Origin: JBBQZL01 sp038207745
GTDB lineage: Bacteria > Actinomycetota > Thermoleophilia > Solirubrobacterales > 70-9
Assembly (NCBI GenBank): GCA_038207745.1
Contig: JBBQZL010000134.1
Coordinates: 1 to 7,909, forward strand
Length of the DNA stretch: 7,909 nt
Direction: 5' to 3'
Below the pieces are notes generated by a model. It saw only the letters and a program-made list of their open reading frames with translations. It had not been told where the DNA came from and ran no database searches. Every line of letters begins with the position of its first letter. Position 1 is the first letter of the stretch. Positions 6,347 to 7,909 of the stretch are shown here, one piece after another. A program made the translations under genes and the position numbers.

Positions 6347-7126
6347 ATGAGTGCATTCAAGAGGTCACTGTTCGGATATCGGCGAAGTGATGTCGATGCA
6401 TCGATGGCTGCCGGGGAGGCCCGCTCCTCCGATCTCGAGCGCGAACTTTCGTATCTGGCCGGGCTCGTAGTTGAGCGTGACCGGGAGATCCGCGACATTC
6501 GCGACGATCTGAAATCGGCAAATGAGCGCCACGACAGGGGGCTGCTTGCGCTCGAGGCGCTCTCGGGCCGGCTCGACGAGATGCATGCCCAGGCTCGCGG
6601 GCAGGCAACGAGGATCCGGATGAAGGCCCTCCATGAGGCGGTGGAGGTCAGCCGGCGCCTCCAGGTGCTCTCGGCAACGGGCTCGACGGCGGACGCTGAT
6701 CAGCTCGAGGGGTCGGTCGGGGCAGCCGCATCAACGACACCGATCGACATGGATGCAGCAGTCGAGGCCCAGACGATTCCCCTGACCACAGAACCTGGGC
6801 AGGCCATCGAAGATGCTCCCGGGGACGTCCCGATGCAGTCGGTCTACGACGGCAGGGTCGAGGTCGAAATCGGCCCGCTCGCGGATTTCTCCCAGCTCGT
6901 CGGATTTGAGGATGCCGCCGGCCAGATCGGTGGCGCCTCGGAGATCACGGTCAGCCGCTTTTCCGAGGGGCGCGCAACGCTCTCCATGTCACTCGGGGAG
7001 CCCGTGGATCTCCTGCGCAAACTGGAGTCGCTGTCACCGCTCTCATTCCGGGTTCGCAGGGCCGCGGATGACCGTCTCGTGCTCGATCTCGATGATCAGA
7101 CGGACGGCGCCGAAGAAGCCGCCTAG
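6347..7126 (+). CDS. DivIVA-like coiled-coil protein with C-terminal alpha/beta domain, function unknown
   Basis: A 259-residue acidic protein with no signal peptide or membrane segment. The N-terminus (SLFGYRRSDVDASM, residues 7-20) resembles the start of DivIVA-type proteins, where a G-Y/F-x-x-x-x-V-D segment leads into a coiled coil. Residues 23-105 have the charged heptad look of such a coil. A low-complexity Ala/Thr/Pro/Asp linker follows (110-165). The C-terminal part (168-250) looks like a small beta-alpha-beta domain: VEVEIGPLADFSQLVGFEDA, then a strand with ITVSRFSEGRATLSMSL, a helix PVDLLRKLESL and final strands. Similar 'pole/adaptor plus ferredoxin-like sensor' layouts occur in actinobacterial and chloroflexal proteins of unclear role. 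ATG 6347 is chosen over the TTG at 6338 because of the family N-terminus and the TANNNT spacing. Membership of DivIVA is inference. Confidence 0.75.
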   Translation: MSAFKRSLFGYRRSDVDASMAAGEARSSDLERELSYLAGLVVERDREIRDIRDDLKSANERHDRGLLALEALSGRLDEMHAQARGQATRIRMKALHEAVEVSRRLQVLSATGSTADADQLEGSVGAAASTTPIDMDAAVEAQTIPLTTEPGQAIEDAPGDVPMQSVYDGRVEVEIGPLADFSQLVGFEDAAGQIGGASEITVSRFSEGRATLSMSLGEPVDLLRKLESLSPLSFRVRRAADDRLVLDLDDQTDGAEEAA

Positions 7127-7142
7127 TCTGTGGGGCAACCGC

Positions 7143-7148
7143 TAAACT
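7143..7148 (+). promoter_or_regulatory. Candidate -10 box for tRNA-Ala
   Basis: TAAACT fits TANNNT and lies 28 nt before the mature tRNA 5' end. Transcription would start near 7155, where a 17-nt hairpin begins (7155-7171: GTTCTCC pairing with GGGGAAC, including one G-U pair, loop CGC). That hairpin would form the 5' leader removed by RNase P, or alternatively end the upstream transcript. Confidence 0.45.
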
Positions 7149-7176
7149 GACCGCGTTCTCCCGCGGGGAACGACCC

Positions 7177-7249
7177 GGGGCTGTAGCTCAGCTGGAAGAG
7201 CGTCGCGCTGGCAGCGCGAAGGTCAGGGGTTCGAGCCCCCTCAGCTCCA
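7177..7249 (+). tRNA. tRNA-Ala (anticodon GGC)
   Basis: A full cloverleaf of 73 nt can be drawn. The acceptor stem GGGGCTG/CAGCTCC contains the G3-U70 wobble, the alanine identity pair. The D stem is GCTC/GAGC, the anticodon stem TCGCG/CGCGA with loop CTGGCAG (anticodon GGC at 7210-7212), a 5-nt variable region AGGTC, and the T arm AGGGG-TTCGAGC-CCCCT. The discriminator is A73 at 7249. The 3' CCA is not encoded (TCT follows), so it must be added by the CCA-adding enzyme. It reads GCC and GCT codons; GCC is very frequent in these genes. Confidence 0.98.
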
Positions 7250-7261
7250 TCTCAAGCTTGC

Positions 7262-7295
7262 CTGCTTCATCGGGAAGCAGCGGCTCGGCGGAGCC
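7262..7295 (+). terminator. Tandem hairpins just after tRNA-Ala
   Basis: Two adjacent perfect hairpins begin 12 nt after the tRNA. The first is CTGCTTC–5 nt–GAAGCAG (7262-7280); the second is GGCTC–GGCG–GAGCC (7282-7295). There is no U-tract, as is common for intrinsic terminators in high-GC actinobacteria, so a terminator or a 3'-processing signal for the tRNA precursor is the likely role. Confidence 0.45.
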
Positions 7296-7804
7296 ACCTG
7301 GCCAGCGTCGGTCCGGCGTCTTCCGGCGACACTCCAACTGGAATCGCCCGGCGGCTTCAAGATCCTCCAGGGCCTTGGCCCCCGCGAAACTTGGTCGAGG
7401 CCAACGTCTCGCTGGAGGTTGTTCCCGGTCGTGCTCGCAGGCTGTCAGCGACTCGCCGCGAATGCAGATGTCAATGCCGTCATCGCCCTGGTTGGACTGG
7501 GGGTCCCCGCCAGACGACTGCTCATCCCCGAGCAGGATGTCCATTCCACCGTTGCCAACGAGCGTGATATCGCCGTCTTCGCCAAAGAGGCGGTCCGGTT
7601 GTTTGAGCCGGAGGCGGGCGCACATCGCCTGGCCGGAGGTTTGTGCGACAGGCTTCATGCAAAACGTTCATTTTGAGATTGCGCGCTGTGGACGAGAAGC
7701 GTGCATCGCGCGGATCTCCTATGACGGTGCGCGCCGGTCGGTGGGGCTGTGATTCGTGCAGCCCGGGCTGAGAAACCGGCTCCCGCCCAGGCTGAAACTG
7801 ATGG
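7296..7804. other. Largely non-coding spacer after tRNA-Ala
   Basis: No intact gene is supported. The open frames on both strands are long but share no family features, apart from an RTX-like fragment on the minus strand in the middle. No insertion-sequence ends, direct repeats of the tRNA 3' end or CRISPR units were seen. The last 130 or so bases lead into the promoter of the 3'-terminal gene and are AT-richer near 7790-7816. Confidence 0.5.
7434..7589 (-). pseudogene. Remnant of an RTX (calcium-binding repeat) protein
   Basis: On the minus strand this stretch reads LFGEDGDITL-VGNGGMDILLGDE, then after 10 or so residues QGDDGIDICIRGESLTACE. These look like decayed RTX nonapeptides (GGxGxDxLx) followed by the D-x-C-x-x-GE…CE ending usual in actinobacterial RTX-repeat proteins. 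Key aspartates are replaced in places (DGDI for DGDD, GGMD for GGND). There is no normal gene around it. The frame starts at an ATG at 7658 just after an in-frame stop with unrelated residues, and continues past the CE end into antisense tRNA instead of stopping. I read it as a degraded fragment, but a chance resemblance in a GC-rich shadow frame is possible. Confidence 0.4.
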
Positions 7805-7813
7805 TGATACGTT
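7805..7813 (+). promoter_or_regulatory. Extended -10 promoter for the 3'-terminal gene
   Basis: TGATACGTT is an extended -10 element (TGnTANNNT), which explains why no -35 box is needed or seen. It ends 9 nt before the ATG at 7823, consistent with a leaderless or nearly leaderless transcript, and no Shine-Dalgarno sequence is present. Confidence 0.5.
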
Positions 7814-7822
7814 TAGCTCGCG

Positions 7823-7909
7823 ATGAGCGGGCCTCCCGAACAGGATCAGCGCAAGTCCCGGTGGGAGCCTCCGTCCGACTCGGACCTGATCGGCATACCT
7901 CTCATCGTG
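7823..7909 (+). CDS. 5' end of an unrecognised gene, cut by the window edge
   Basis: Twenty-nine codons are open from ATG 7823 to the edge with no stop. The product begins MSGPPEQDQRKSRWEPP and moves from a hydrophilic, charged and proline-rich start to LIGIPLIV at the edge. That change might open a membrane segment or a beta strand. No family can be named from this fragment. The start is supported by the extended -10 box just upstream and by the absence of any competing frame with a promoter. If a membrane segment follows, the short cytoplasmic, Lys/Arg-containing N-terminus would fit. Confidence 0.55.
   Translation, partial: MSGPPEQDQRKSRWEPPSDSDLIGIPLIV

Noticed and set aside
7188..7658. 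156-residue open frame on the minus strand
   Set aside because: Its end contains RGLEPLTFALPARR, the well-known artefact of translating tRNA genes antisense. Only the inner RTX-like part was kept, as a remnant.
7419..7676. 85-residue + strand frame after tRNA-Ala
   Set aside because: It has no ribosome binding site, no promoter box and no family features, and it lies opposite the RTX-like remnant.
7227..7822. Integration (att) site at the tRNA 3' end
   Set aside because: The tRNA 3' half is not repeated downstream in the window and no integrase is present.

Overview
The window reads as a high-GC (about two-thirds G+C by eye) actinobacterial housekeeping locus. The gene order rpmA–obgE–proB–proA–nadD–rsfS is the arrangement familiar from Actinomycetota. 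Short or absent leaders, TANNNT boxes just before start codons, GTG starts and RTX-like coding remnants make a deep-branching actinobacterium of the Thermoleophilia/Solirubrobacterales kind my best guess. That placement is inference and was not tested by any search.

Layout, all genes on the + strand: the last 17 or so codons of rpmA (L27; 1-56); a structured 493-nt gap with hairpins and G/C-tract elements (57-549); obgE (550-1848); proB (1870-2958); proA (3041-4309); nadD (open from 4310, stop at 4915); rsfS (4912-5304); a metallo-beta-lactamase-fold hydrolase (5309-6316); a DivIVA-like coiled-coil protein with an extra C-terminal alpha/beta domain (6347-7126); tRNA-Ala(GGC) (7177-7249); a mostly non-coding stretch with tandem hairpins and an RTX-like remnant on the minus strand (7250-7822); and the first 29 codons of an unrecognised gene (7823 to the edge).

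Functionally, L27, ObgE and RsfS act on the large ribosomal subunit, either in its assembly or in its silencing. ProB and ProA make glutamate-5-semialdehyde for proline synthesis, and NadD makes the NAD precursor NaAD. The cluster therefore couples ribosome maturation with amino-acid and cofactor synthesis. The MBL protein and the coiled-coil protein are the less characterised members.

Two points deserve attention. First, every non-overlapping, non-coupled start (obgE, proB, proA, the coiled-coil gene and the 3'-terminal gene) has a TANNNT box ending 6-9 nt before the start codon and no convincing Shine-Dalgarno sequence. This suggests pervasive leaderless transcription with many internal promoters, rather than one long operon. 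Second, nadD has no ATG, GTG or TTG codon between the in-frame amber stop of proA and its essential nucleotide-binding motif. It must use a non-standard start, arise by readthrough from proA, or carry a sequence error.
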